A stretch of DNA of 49,443 bases from a bacterium (GCA_029567195.1 JAKQLJ010000017.1:1-49443), one strand, 5' to 3'; numbered from the stretch's first letter, positions 37,270-49,443 are shown. A program made the numbers and translations. The notes: generated from the sequence alone by a model not told the origin.

Positions 37270-37881
37270 ATGAAAAATAAAAATTACAAAGCATCTGCTT
37301 TGGCTGTGTCCCTTATAATCTTAAGCGTTGTTTTATTCATCGCTCTCAGTATTTCTTTGGTATCCTTAAAAGAAAGAAAGGCTTCTGTCGGATCATCCAA
37401 AAGCGGTATAGCCTTTCAAAATGCCGATTCCGGACTGGAAGTGGTTTTGAATAAGATTATGAATGACAATGATATTGAAAATGTGGGAGATTTATGCGAT
37501 AGCGGAATACTGAAAGGCGATAATTATCAGGCAGAAATAAAAAAAGAAAACGGAGATGTCATCAATTGTTCCGGAGATCGCAATCTTGGCTTGTCGGAAA
37601 TCGCGCTCTTGAAATCAACCGGGTTCAATGAAGACAAAACAGAACAAAGGGCAGTGGAGACTGCTGTGGCGGCCGAAGAAGAAGGAGACGTTATTTTTGA
37701 TGATTGCAAGTGGGTAGAAGGCAAGTCTATGGATAGCGGAGGAGTGAATTGCCGGTTTGATGAATTCGGAGCGGTGCGTGGCAAAGACGGTGAACAATTC
37801 AAGGGGGTAATGGCAGGAATCCAAATGCATGACAAGAACAATAAATTCGACGTCTTTTGTTGCAGGTTGAAAGTGAAATAA
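37270..37881 (+). CDS. PilX-like protein (paralogue)
   Basis: KASALAVSLIILSVVLFIALSISLVSLKERKASVGS. Confidence 0.7.
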   Translation: MKNKNYKASALAVSLIILSVVLFIALSISLVSLKERKASVGSSKSGIAFQNADSGLEVVLNKIMNDNDIENVGDLCDSGILKGDNYQAEIKKENGDVINCSGDRNLGLSEIALLKSTGFNEDKTEQRAVETAVAAEEEGDVIFDDCKWVEGKSMDSGGVNCRFDEFGAVRGKDGEQFKGVMAGIQMHDKNNKFDVFCCRLKVK

Positions 37882-37957
37882 CGATAAACCAACTTTTTTA
37901 TATTTGAGCAGTGTTTTTAACATTGCTCTTTTTCTTTATTTTTCCCATTCTCTTTGA

Positions 37958-40148
<2,191 letters not shown>

Positions 40149-40156
40149 CGGGGAGC

Positions 40157-40519
40157 ATGGCAGAATATTGCGGATATAAAAAATTGAATGTTTATATAAA
40201 AGCTAATGATTTAGTGATCGGTGTTTATGATATTACAAAAAGGTTTCCCAAAGAGGAGTTGTTCGGGTTGGTTTCTCAAATGAGAAGATGCGCTATATCA
40301 GTGGTAGCAAACATTGCAGAAGGTTATGGAAAAAATACCAAAAAAGATAAGCTAAATTTTTGTTACATTTCCAGGGGATCATTGACTGAAATTGAATATT
40401 ATATAGATCTTAGTTATCAGTTAAAATATATTTCTAAAGATCAATTTTTTAATTTAAAAGGAAAAAGAGACGAAGTGGGAAGGTTGTTGTTTGGATATAT
40501 GAGATCATTAGCTAAATAA
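40157..40519 (+). CDS. Four-helix bundle protein (S23 / 23S rRNA intervening-sequence protein family)
   Basis: YKKLNVYIKANDLVIGVYDITKRFPKEELFGLVSQMRRCAISVVANIAEGYGKNTKKD..YISRGSLTEIEYYI. Confidence 0.92.
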   Translation: MAEYCGYKKLNVYIKANDLVIGVYDITKRFPKEELFGLVSQMRRCAISVVANIAEGYGKNTKKDKLNFCYISRGSLTEIEYYIDLSYQLKYISKDQFFNLKGKRDEVGRLLFGYMRSLAK

Positions 40520-40542
40520 CCTTGTCGCTTGTCACATATTAC

Positions 40543-40827
40543 ATGTTACTTAGAAATGATGAAGTAAAACACATAGCCGAACTGGCCAGGATCGGGTTGG
40601 ATGAGAAAGAGATCGAGAAATTCTCGACTGATTTGTCATCCATTTTGGATTTTGTCGAGCAGTTAAAAGAGGTGGACATAGATAAGGCGGAAGCAATGGC
40701 GCATATAACCGGGCTGGAAAATATTACGCGAGAAGATAAAAATCGTGATTTTGAAAATGTTTCCGGGATAAAAAAATTATTTCCGGAGGAGAAAGGTGGT
40801 TATGATAAGGTAAAAAGTGTCTTGTAA
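40543..40827 (+). CDS. gatC: Asp-tRNA(Asn)/Glu-tRNA(Gln) amidotransferase subunit C
   Basis: VKHIAELARIGLDEKEIEKFSTDLSSILDFVEQLKEVDI; start placed at ATG 40543. Confidence 0.92.
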   Translation: MLLRNDEVKHIAELARIGLDEKEIEKFSTDLSSILDFVEQLKEVDIDKAEAMAHITGLENITREDKNRDFENVSGIKKLFPEEKGGYDKVKSVL

Positions 40828-40940
40828 GTGACAAGGGACAAGTGACAAGGGACAAGGGACAAGGGACAAGTAACAAGGGACAAGTGACAAGGGACAAGCG
40901 GTAGGTTTTATTGCTTGTTACTTGTCACATATAACTTATT
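40828..40940. repeat. (GTGACAAGGGACAAG)n repeat with inverted CTTGTTACTTGTCAC arm
   Basis: Tandem GACAAGG units between gatC and gatA. Confidence 0.8.
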
Positions 40941-40950
40941 ACTAGTGCTT

Positions 40951-42408
40951 ATGATTAGAGAACTGCATGAAAAATTAATAAAAGGAGAAATAACTTCAGT
41001 CGAACTTACTGAAAAGTATTTTGACGCGGTTGAAAAAAAGGATAAAGATCTGAATGCTTATCTGACTCTCACTAAGGATTTAGCGATGGAACAAGCCAAG
41101 AAAGTGGATGAAAAAATTAAAAACGGCGAAAAAATAGAATTACTCGAGGGTATTCCAGGAGCGATTAAAGACGTCCTATGCACAAAAGGAATAAGAACAA
41201 CCGCTGGGTCAAAAATTTTGGACAGCTATATCGCGCCTTTTGATGCGACAGCGATAAAAAAACTCAAAGAAAATGGAGCGGTAATCTTAGGAAAAACCAA
41301 TTTGGATGAATTTGCCATGGGATCTTCCACAGAAAACAGCGCTTATGGACCGACCAAAAATCCGCATGATTTGGAAAGAGTGCCTGGCGGCACTTCCGGC
41401 GGTTCGGCTGCGGCTATCGCCGCCGATATGGCTGCTTGGGCACTTGGATCTGATACAGGAGGTTCATGCAGGCAACCGGCATCGCTTTGCGGAGTGGTCG
41501 GCATGAAACCGACATACGGCCGGGTTTCGAGATATGGTCTCATTGCTGCCGCATCGAGCTTCGACCAGGTCGGCACTTTGACGCATAGCGTGGAAGATGC
41601 GGCTATCGTCCTTTCCGCTATATCTGGACAAGACAGGCATGATGCAACTTCTGCCCACAGCAGTGACAAAAAATTTGAAGATTATTTGGACGGTAAGATA
41701 AAAGGAGTGAAAATAGGAGTGGTAAAAGAATATTTGGAAGGACTTAAGGAGGATGTCAGAAAAGTTATGGAAGCGGTTGTAGAGAAATATAAAAAACTGG
41801 GAGCGGAAATTGTCTATATTGATATGCCATATAACAAATATGCCCTTCCTGCTTATTATATTATCCAGCCTTCGGAAGTCAGCTCGAATCTTGCCAGGTT
41901 TGACGGGGTGAAATACGGCTTACGCGCCGATGATGAGAAAGACAACCAAGCGGAAAATGAATTTGGCCTGCCCAAAACACTTTTGGAAACATATTTGGAT
42001 ACGCGCTGCTACGGGTTGGGAGCAGAAGCAAAAAGAAGAATAATGTTGGGAACCTATGCCTTGTCAGCCGGATATTATGAAGCTTTCTATGTTCGGGCGC
42101 AAAAAGTTCGAACGCTTATCAAAAAAGATTTTGAAAGAGTTTTTCAGGAAGTCGATGTGATATTGACGCCGACCACTACCGCTCCAGCTTTTAAGATTGG
42201 TGAAAAAGCCGATGACCCTTTGCAGATGTATCTCGAAGATATTTTTACAGTTACTGCCAATATTACCGGTGTGCCGGCTATTTCTGTGCCAGCAGGAACG
42301 GTAGAAAGAGAGGGTAAAAAGTTACCGATCGGATTCCAACTTATGGGCAAGTGGTTTGATGAAGAAGGGCTGTTTAGAGCCGCCCATGCTTATGAAATAA
42401 GCCAATAA
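40951..42408 (+). CDS. gatA: Amidotransferase subunit A
   Basis: Amidase signature GGTSGGSAAAIAADMAAWALGSDTGGSCRQPA; track start at 40915 is probably too early. Confidence 0.96.
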   Translation: MIRELHEKLIKGEITSVELTEKYFDAVEKKDKDLNAYLTLTKDLAMEQAKKVDEKIKNGEKIELLEGIPGAIKDVLCTKGIRTTAGSKILDSYIAPFDATAIKKLKENGAVILGKTNLDEFAMGSSTENSAYGPTKNPHDLERVPGGTSGGSAAAIAADMAAWALGSDTGGSCRQPASLCGVVGMKPTYGRVSRYGLIAAASSFDQVGTLTHSVEDAAIVLSAISGQDRHDATSAHSSDKKFEDYLDGKIKGVKIGVVKEYLEGLKEDVRKVMEAVVEKYKKLGAEIVYIDMPYNKYALPAYYIIQPSEVSSNLARFDGVKYGLRADDEKDNQAENEFGLPKTLLETYLDTRCYGLGAEAKRRIMLGTYALSAGYYEAFYVRAQKVRTLIKKDFERVFQEVDVILTPTTTAPAFKIGEKADDPLQMYLEDIFTVTANITGVPAISVPAGTVEREGKKLPIGFQLMGKWFDEEGLFRAAHAYEISQ

Positions 42409-42424
42409 ATTTAAAATAAAAAAT

Positions 42425-42967
42425 ATGAATAATCCCGACAATATTATATTAGTCGTGGTGGACGGCCTGATTAATTTTTATAACTCCACCACTTTTGCGG
42501 TTATTAAATTTATTTTGGGGATATACGCGGCTGTTCTTTTTGTGGATATTATACTTCTTCTTATCCAGCGAGGCCTGGGAGGCGACATCAAAGACACGTT
42601 TTTGGGTATGAATTTGCCCAGGGAATTTGTCAGAAAAAGGCCAAAAGATAAATTGAAAATTAAATGGGAAAAAATTAAAAGCAAACTGGATAACGACAAC
42701 AAAGCTGATTTAAAAATGGCGATTATTGAAGCGGATGATTTGATTGATGATTTGATAAAGAAAATGAAATATCCGGGAGATAATTTTGGCGAGAGATTGG
42801 AAAATATCAATCCCGGACAGATTGAAAATATAGAGGATCTCAAAAAATCTCATTTGATGAGAAATAGAATAATTCACGAAGAAAAATTTGAACTTACTAA
42901 AAAAGAAGCGGAAGAAATTCTGGCGTCTTATGAGGAATTTTTGAGAGCTTTTGAGGTGGTGGATTAA
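42425..42967 (+). CDS. Membrane-anchored hypothetical protein with HEPN-like RX4H motif
   Basis: N-terminal TM; helical C-terminal region with HLMRNRIIHE. Confidence 0.6.
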   Translation: MNNPDNIILVVVDGLINFYNSTTFAVIKFILGIYAAVLFVDIILLLIQRGLGGDIKDTFLGMNLPREFVRKRPKDKLKIKWEKIKSKLDNDNKADLKMAIIEADDLIDDLIKKMKYPGDNFGERLENINPGQIENIEDLKKSHLMRNRIIHEEKFELTKKEAEEILASYEEFLRAFEVVD

Positions 42968-42989
42968 ACAAGAGGACTTTAATTTTTTG

Positions 42990-43128
42990 TTCGTCATTCT
43001 GAGTTCCGATTAGAAATCGGAAAGAAGAATCTGCCCAAAGTCAGGAAATTTTTACCCATAGATCAGCAGGCTTACAGGTTAAAATTGGCAGATCCTTCCC
43101 TCTCATAAATTCGAGCTCAGGATGACGG
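42990..43128. repeat. Dispersed palindromic repeat
   Basis: GTCATTCTGAG...CTCAGGATGAC termini flanking an intergenic segment. Confidence 0.55.
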
Positions 43129-43261
43129 CTATGATCGGTTTTTGTATAAATTACTATTGAAGACTTGTGGAAAAACTCAATGCGTTATTTATGAAGCCAG
43201 TGAAAGTTGACATAGGACCAGTCAAGCGCTAAAATAAGGGATAGTTTTTATATATACATAT

Positions 43262-43347
43262 AGTGGGGTGGAGCAGTTCTGCCTAACGGCAGACAAGCTG
43301 TCTGACTCGCGTGGCTCACTTGCCTGCCGATAGGCAGGTAACCACGA
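43262..43347 (+). pseudogene. Truncated tRNA-fMet 5' part interrupted by two palindromes
   Basis: agtggggtggagcagt + [tctgcctaacggcaga...] + tcgcgtggctca + [cttgcctgccgataggcagg] + taaccacga versus the intact gene at 43590. Confidence 0.82.
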
Positions 43348-43361
43348 ATAAATAAAATATA

Positions 43362-43628
43362 ATGTATAAGATATATGTGTTGTTTTTTAATAAAAACGTT
43401 TATACCAGAATGACATCGGATTTAAGCAGAAGAACCAAAGAGCATCAGAGAGGTAAGGTAAGATCAACAAGAAACAAGGGGAAATTTGTTGCTAAAGTAA
43501 TAGAAGAGTGTGGAGACAGAAAAATAGCCAGGAAAAGAGAGAAATATTGGAAATCAGGTTGCGGGAAAGAAAAATTAAAAAAACTATATAGCGGGGTGGA
43601 GCAGTCTGGTAGCTCGCGTGGCTCATAA
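43362..43628 (+). CDS. GIY-YIG nuclease-family protein, C-terminus encoded by tRNA-fMet
   Basis: MYKIYVLFFNKNVYTRMTSDLSRRTKEHQRGK...KREKYWKSGCGKEKLKK; second GIY-YIG motif looks degenerate. Confidence 0.8.
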   Translation: MYKIYVLFFNKNVYTRMTSDLSRRTKEHQRGKVRSTRNKGKFVAKVIEECGDRKIARKREKYWKSGCGKEKLKKLYSGVEQSGSSRGS

Positions 43629-43663
43629 CCACGAGGTCCTGGGTTCAAATCCCAGCCCCGCAA
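43590..43663 (+). tRNA. tRNA-fMet (CAU)
   Basis: GCGGGGTGGAGCAGTCTGGTAGCTCGCGTGGCTCATAACCACG..., initiator-like unpaired first position (A1.A72). Confidence 0.93.
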
Positions 43664-43725
43664 CATTTTTATAAAATATAAAACATACGGTGTGTTTTTG
43701 TTTCTTTTTGCGTTACATAAAAAAT

Positions 43726-43777
43726 GCCGGCGTAGCTCAGTTTCGGCCATAGGCCGACCAGCCTATGGCTGGGGTTA
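43726..43777 (+). pseudogene. Truncated tRNA-Met(CAU) 5' fragment interrupted by a 30-bp palindrome
   Basis: gccggcgtagctcagtt + [tcggccataggccgaccagcctatggctgg] + ggtta; intact copy begins at 43792. Confidence 0.82.
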
Positions 43778-43791
43778 TAAATTTGTATAAT

Positions 43792-43865
43792 GCCGGCGTA
43801 GCTCAGTTGGTTAGAGCGATGGACTCATAAGCCATAGGTCAGAGGTTCAAATCCTCTCGCCGGTA
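43792..43865 (+). tRNA. tRNA-Met or tRNA-Ile2 (CAU)
   Basis: Acceptor GCCGGCG/CGCCGGT, loop CTCATAA; elongator Met versus lysidine-Ile not resolved. Confidence 0.88.
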
Positions 43866-43960
43866 CTAAAATTTTTTAGGGGCGTAGCCCCGACGTAAAA
43901 ATTCTCTACCTGTCGGCAGACAGGCTTTGGAATTAACGGGACAAGCAGTTGATTGTGTAT

Positions 43961-44034
43961 GGACTGGTAGCTCAGTTGGTTAGAGCGTCCGCCTGTCACG
44001 CGGAAGGTCGCGAGTTCGAGTCTCGTCCAGTCCG
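43961..44034 (+). tRNA. tRNA-Asp (GUC)
   Basis: GGACTGG/CCAGTCC, loop CTGTCAC. Confidence 0.94.
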
Positions 44035-44088
44035 CGATTAACTGCTTGTCCCGTTAGTTGAGCAAAGTGAAACTTTACGGGGTCCATC

Positions 44089-44166
44089 TTAGCAGGTCGA
44101 GGGTTCCCTGCCCGCCAATGGCTTTGCCGAAGGCGAAGGCAGGCGGGGAGTCCCTTCGCTCCCGCA
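44089..44166 (+). pseudogene. tRNA 3' fragment interrupted in the T-loop by a ~41-bp palindrome
   Basis: gcaggtcgagggttc + [44107-44147] + gagtcccttcgctcccgca; no intact parent in window. Confidence 0.65.
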
Positions 44167-44173
44167 CAAATAA

Positions 44174-44201
44174 AACAGCCTCAAAAAGGGCTGTTTTTTG
44201 A
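44174..44201 (+). terminator. Rho-independent terminator
   Basis: ACAGCCtcaaaaaGGGCTGTTTTTT. Confidence 0.8.
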
Positions 44202-44298
44202 TCAGTAAAATCCTTGCAAAATGATGTCAGAAGAGCTATAATTATGTAGTAATCACGCCAAAAAAGACGGGATTAAAGGACGAAAATAAACAATAAAT

Positions 44299-44670
44299 AT
44301 GACATTGGGAGCTTACATTTGGGGAATGCGCCTCTTAGCTTTTTTATCCCTTTTGGCTTTTGGAGCAGTTCTGATTTATGTTAATCCGGAAGAAACAGGC
44401 GCCGGGGGGAAGGCTATTTTTTATTTAACTCTCGGATTATTTCTGGGCGGTTTTCTAAATATGTTTCTGTTGCTTCTGAGACGAAAAATGATTGGAAATG
44501 ATGTGGCCATAGAAAATGCCGGACTTAGTTTTCGGCAGGGGTTTCTTTTGTCTATTCTTGTTATCGGACTTTTGATTTTGCAAAGCTTCAGAATGCTGGT
44601 CTGGTGGGACGGTCTTTTGGCGGTAGCCGCCGTATTTTTAGTCGAATTATATTTTTTATCAAGAAGTTGA
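44299..44670 (+). CDS. Hypothetical four-TM membrane protein
   Basis: Hydrophobic segments throughout. Confidence 0.75.
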   Translation: MTLGAYIWGMRLLAFLSLLAFGAVLIYVNPEETGAGGKAIFYLTLGLFLGGFLNMFLLLLRRKMIGNDVAIENAGLSFRQGFLLSILVIGLLILQSFRMLVWWDGLLAVAAVFLVELYFLSRS

Positions 44671-44696
44671 GACGTTAACAAGGTTTAATAGTTTAA

Positions 44697-46748
<2,052 letters not shown>

Positions 46749-46780
46749 AAATAATAAAATCAGATAGTCTTATCATACGA

Positions 46781-46806
46781 AAAACCCCGCTCAAGCGGGG
46801 TTTTTA
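46781..46806 (+). terminator. Rho-independent terminator after gyrB
   Basis: AAAAACCCCGCtcaaGCGGGGTTTTT. Confidence 0.9.
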
Positions 46807-46814
46807 GCGCTTTC

Positions 46815-46846
46815 TTTATCTATATTTGATATCAAATATAGATAAA
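46815..46846. promoter_or_regulatory. 32-bp perfect palindrome, candidate operator 1
   Basis: TTTATCTATATTTGATATCAAATATAGATAAA. Confidence 0.65.
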
Positions 46847-47073
46847 AATATATTATGAAAAAAGCTTTAAAAAAATAAATAGATCCAGGAAGGCAAGTAA
46901 GCGGCTCAGCATAAAAAATATGCCTAAGAACACCATTATTGTCTTTATGAATTGAGAAAAATTAGAGTTGATAATAATATAAAAAAATAAATAGCAAACA
47001 GTTGTGGATAACTTATAAATTTTTCTTGTTGACAACCGTTAAAAATGATATAATTTAACCAGAATTTAAGGAG

Positions 47074-47091
47074 ATATTTGATATCAAATAT
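47074..47091. promoter_or_regulatory. 18-bp perfect palindrome, candidate operator 2
   Basis: ATATTTGATATCAAATAT, the core of the 46815-46846 palindrome, over the start codon of the next ORF. Confidence 0.65.
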
Positions 47092-48196
47092 GAGCTTTAA
47101 TGAAGCTAAAAAAGAGACGAAAATAAATGATGAGCTCTTGCCTCTTTCTGAGGCCTCAAAAATATCCGGATACACTCCGGAATATTTAAATTCCCTTTCC
47201 CGAAAAGGGATGCTTAAGGCAAAAAAAATTGGGAGGAATTGGCATACCACTTTTCAGTGGCTGGATGACTATCTTGTATCCATCGGAAAGAAGGATAAGG
47301 CGGAGAAAAGTGGAGAGGTTTTCAGGGCCGATATTTCGGGAGAAAAATCCGTTCAGGAAACAGATCAAAAAGCCGTTTCGGAAATGGTCAATAAGGATAT
47401 TGAAGAAAAGAAATTTTTAACCGACAAGTCGGAAAAACTAAAAATTGCCGGATTGCCAAAAAAAGATAACCAAGGTTTTTTTATGAAAGTAATGGCCGGA
47501 TCATTTTCTGCCCTGGTGGTGGTTCCTCTGATTTTTATTTTCATTTACACAGCCAAAGTTTTCATAGACCAGAGAAATTTTAATTTGGAAAAATTGGCGC
47601 TGGTCAATGACAGTCCAAATGGAATAGTTTTTAACGAAAATACTTTGGATGGAAAAAATGGCAAAGAGGAATATTCGGGAGAAGTCCGGGGGGAAGAAAC
47701 TTCAGAAGCGGACGAGCAAGCAAAAAAATCCGGAATACTTTTGGCGAGTGAAAATTTCAAAGCCAACCAAGTGAGTCTTTCCGGAGCGGTGGTGCTGGCG
47801 GCGGAAGACGACAATCGGCCGCTGGAAATTTCCGACATCAAATCTGAATCATTTGTTTCTGCCAAAAAAGACAATGCCGGAGGTTCAGAGGAAGTGAAGC
47901 TGGTGGTTTCCTGGAAAACAAATAAGCTGGCAATGTCTGAAATTGAATATTCTAAAAATAACGGACAAGATACAAAAAATTTGAAAGAACAATCTTACGG
48001 ATTCAATCACGCCGTGGTTGTTACCAAAATCAATCCCAGAACTTCCTATACTTATTCCATAAAAGTTCGCGACCATTGGGGAAACGAAATCGACTCCGGC
48101 AGATATGGAGTGTTTACCACTTCCAAGCCTACTTCTATTTTTGATGTCATCTCGGAAGAAATAAATGAAATTTTCGGGTGGGCGATAAACAGATAA
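47078..48196 (+). CDS. Membrane protein with N-terminal HTH (MerR/excisionase-like), TM and FnIII-like domain
   Basis: LLPLSEASKISGYTPEYLNSLSRKGMLKAKKIGRNWHTTFQWLDDYL; TM FSALVVVPLIFIFIYTAKVFI; TTG start 47078 fits the SD better than ATG 47090. Confidence 0.75.
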   Translation: MISNMSFNEAKKETKINDELLPLSEASKISGYTPEYLNSLSRKGMLKAKKIGRNWHTTFQWLDDYLVSIGKKDKAEKSGEVFRADISGEKSVQETDQKAVSEMVNKDIEEKKFLTDKSEKLKIAGLPKKDNQGFFMKVMAGSFSALVVVPLIFIFIYTAKVFIDQRNFNLEKLALVNDSPNGIVFNENTLDGKNGKEEYSGEVRGEETSEADEQAKKSGILLASENFKANQVSLSGAVVLAAEDDNRPLEISDIKSESFVSAKKDNAGGSEEVKLVVSWKTNKLAMSEIEYSKNNGQDTKNLKEQSYGFNHAVVVTKINPRTSYTYSIKVRDHWGNEIDSGRYGVFTTSKPTSIFDVISEEINEIFGWAINR

Positions 48197-48241
48197 AAAA
48201 GTTTTCATAAACCAACAAGGAAAAAAACAAAATCAAAAACC

Positions 48242-49443
48242 GTGAAAATAAATTTTCAAAATAAAATAATCACATTTATTTTCGCCCTGGTGGTGGCGCT
48301 TGAAGGTGCCAGCTTGCTTTTTGATTTTTCTCTGGCGCAAATTGTTCCCCTGGCCACTCCGAGAAAAATTGATATTTCCGCTCACATCATCAATAACGAA
48401 AACAGGGAAATCAGTAATGGGGAATATGAAATTCGTTTTGCTGTTTATAGCATCAACCGAGAAACAGTCGATCCGTATCCGTCAAACACCGATGCCCGCC
48501 TTTGGGAAGAAACCCAGACTGTGTTCATAAAAGACGGAATCCTGAGAGCATATCTTGGAACGGTTTCTCCTCTTCCCACTGGTTTGAATTTTTCCAGCGG
48601 AGAATATTATTTGGGAATCAGAATCGGCCAAGACAGCGAGATGGTGCCAAGAAAAAAAATCGGCGCTGTTCCCTTGGCGATTGACGCCCTGAGCATTGGC
48701 GGAGCGACAGTGGGAACGGCGGAAGGAAATCTGATAAAACTGGGCACCGGAGGCAAGGTGGACATCTCCATGTTGCCCACCGGAAAATCCGGAAAAAAAT
48801 TAGTTTTGGCCAATGATCCGCGGCTGGAAGAAAGCGAAGCAGAAATAGAAATTTCCGGAAGCTACAGCTACATTGACGCTTCCGGATCAGAATTGACACT
48901 GAATGCGATTAACCTAACCAGCGATGTGACTGGAATTTTAGGAATAGCCAATGGCGGAACGGGACTGAGTTCATATGCCGCCGGAGATATGACATATTAT
49001 TCTTCCGGAAATTCTTTTTCTAAAATTTCTATCGGAAACGTCGGAGAAGTTTTAACTATTGTTGGCGGTGTTCCTTCCTGGCAACCGTCAACTTCCGGAA
49101 TTTCCGGAACAGGAGTAGTCGGCCATATAACTTATTGGAGCGGAACTTCCGCTATAACTTATGATTCTAACGGCAGTTTTTATTGGGACTCAACCAATAA
49201 TCGTTTAGGCATCGGCACCACCAACCCAGTTCAAAAATTGGATGTTTCAGGAAAAATCGCCCTAAACGGCACAACAGTAGCTTATCTTCCAACCAATGTG
49301 ACAGGAACGCTGGTTTTGGGAAACGGCGGAACAAACTTATTAAGCGGGGCTAATTACAATACTTTTGTGGGACTAAATTCTGGAAGCGCCAACACCACCG
49401 GAAACAATAATATTGCTGTTGGCTATAATTCTCTTTATTCCAA
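48242..49443 (+). CDS. Large secreted fibre/adhesin-like protein, partial (runs off window)
   Basis: GTG start, signal-like N-terminus; NRLGIGTTNPVQKLDVSGKI and NTFVGLNSGSANTTGNNNIAVGYNSLYS (YadA-head/tail-fibre type repeats); not in the ORF track because it is open at the end. Confidence 0.8.
   Translation, partial: MKINFQNKIITFIFALVVALEGASLLFDFSLAQIVPLATPRKIDISAHIINNENREISNGEYEIRFAVYSINRETVDPYPSNTDARLWEETQTVFIKDGILRAYLGTVSPLPTGLNFSSGEYYLGIRIGQDSEMVPRKKIGAVPLAIDALSIGGATVGTAEGNLIKLGTGGKVDISMLPTGKSGKKLVLANDPRLEESEAEIEISGSYSYIDASGSELTLNAINLTSDVTGILGIANGGTGLSSYAAGDMTYYSSGNSFSKISIGNVGEVLTIVGGVPSWQPSTSGISGTGVVGHITYWSGTSAITYDSNGSFYWDSTNNRLGIGTTNPVQKLDVSGKIALNGTTVAYLPTNVTGTLVLGNGGTNLLSGANYNTFVGLNSGSANTTGNNNIAVGYNSLYS

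Overview
The window looks like a Patescibacteria/CPR-type chromosome segment (Parcubacteria/Moranbacteria-like is an inference only). Core genes: ECF-type sigma factor, recG, murI, comF, clpC, a full type IV pilus cluster (pilM-N-O-B, a CheY-like regulator, pilT, pilC, two tandem pilins, pilD, minor pilins), ligA, gatC/gatA and gyrB. Eight intact tRNA genes are present. The accessory content is the interesting part. (1) 15.1-19.26 kb: two near-consensus sigma70 promoters, a structured putative ncRNA with its own terminator, then an array of small orphan ORFs. The units are separated by at least seven copies of an 'AAAACTTCGC + long hairpin' element whose stem sequence changes while its complementarity is kept. 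(2) Truncated 5'-half copies of three tRNA genes (Arg, fMet, CAU-Met) lie upstream of the intact gene in the same orientation. Each is broken in the D-loop region by a short palindrome; a fourth tRNA 3' fragment is broken in its T-loop. (3) Small solo ORFs (GxxExxY, four-helix-bundle/S23, GIY-YIG) sit between inverted repeats or tRNA copies, like miniature mobile elements. (4) Palindromic repeats are inserted in frame in recG, ligA and possibly a glycosyltransferase. (5) A putative HTH membrane protein has an 18-bp palindrome over its start codon and a 32-bp version upstream. All calls come from reading sequence and the supplied ORF track; no searches were run.
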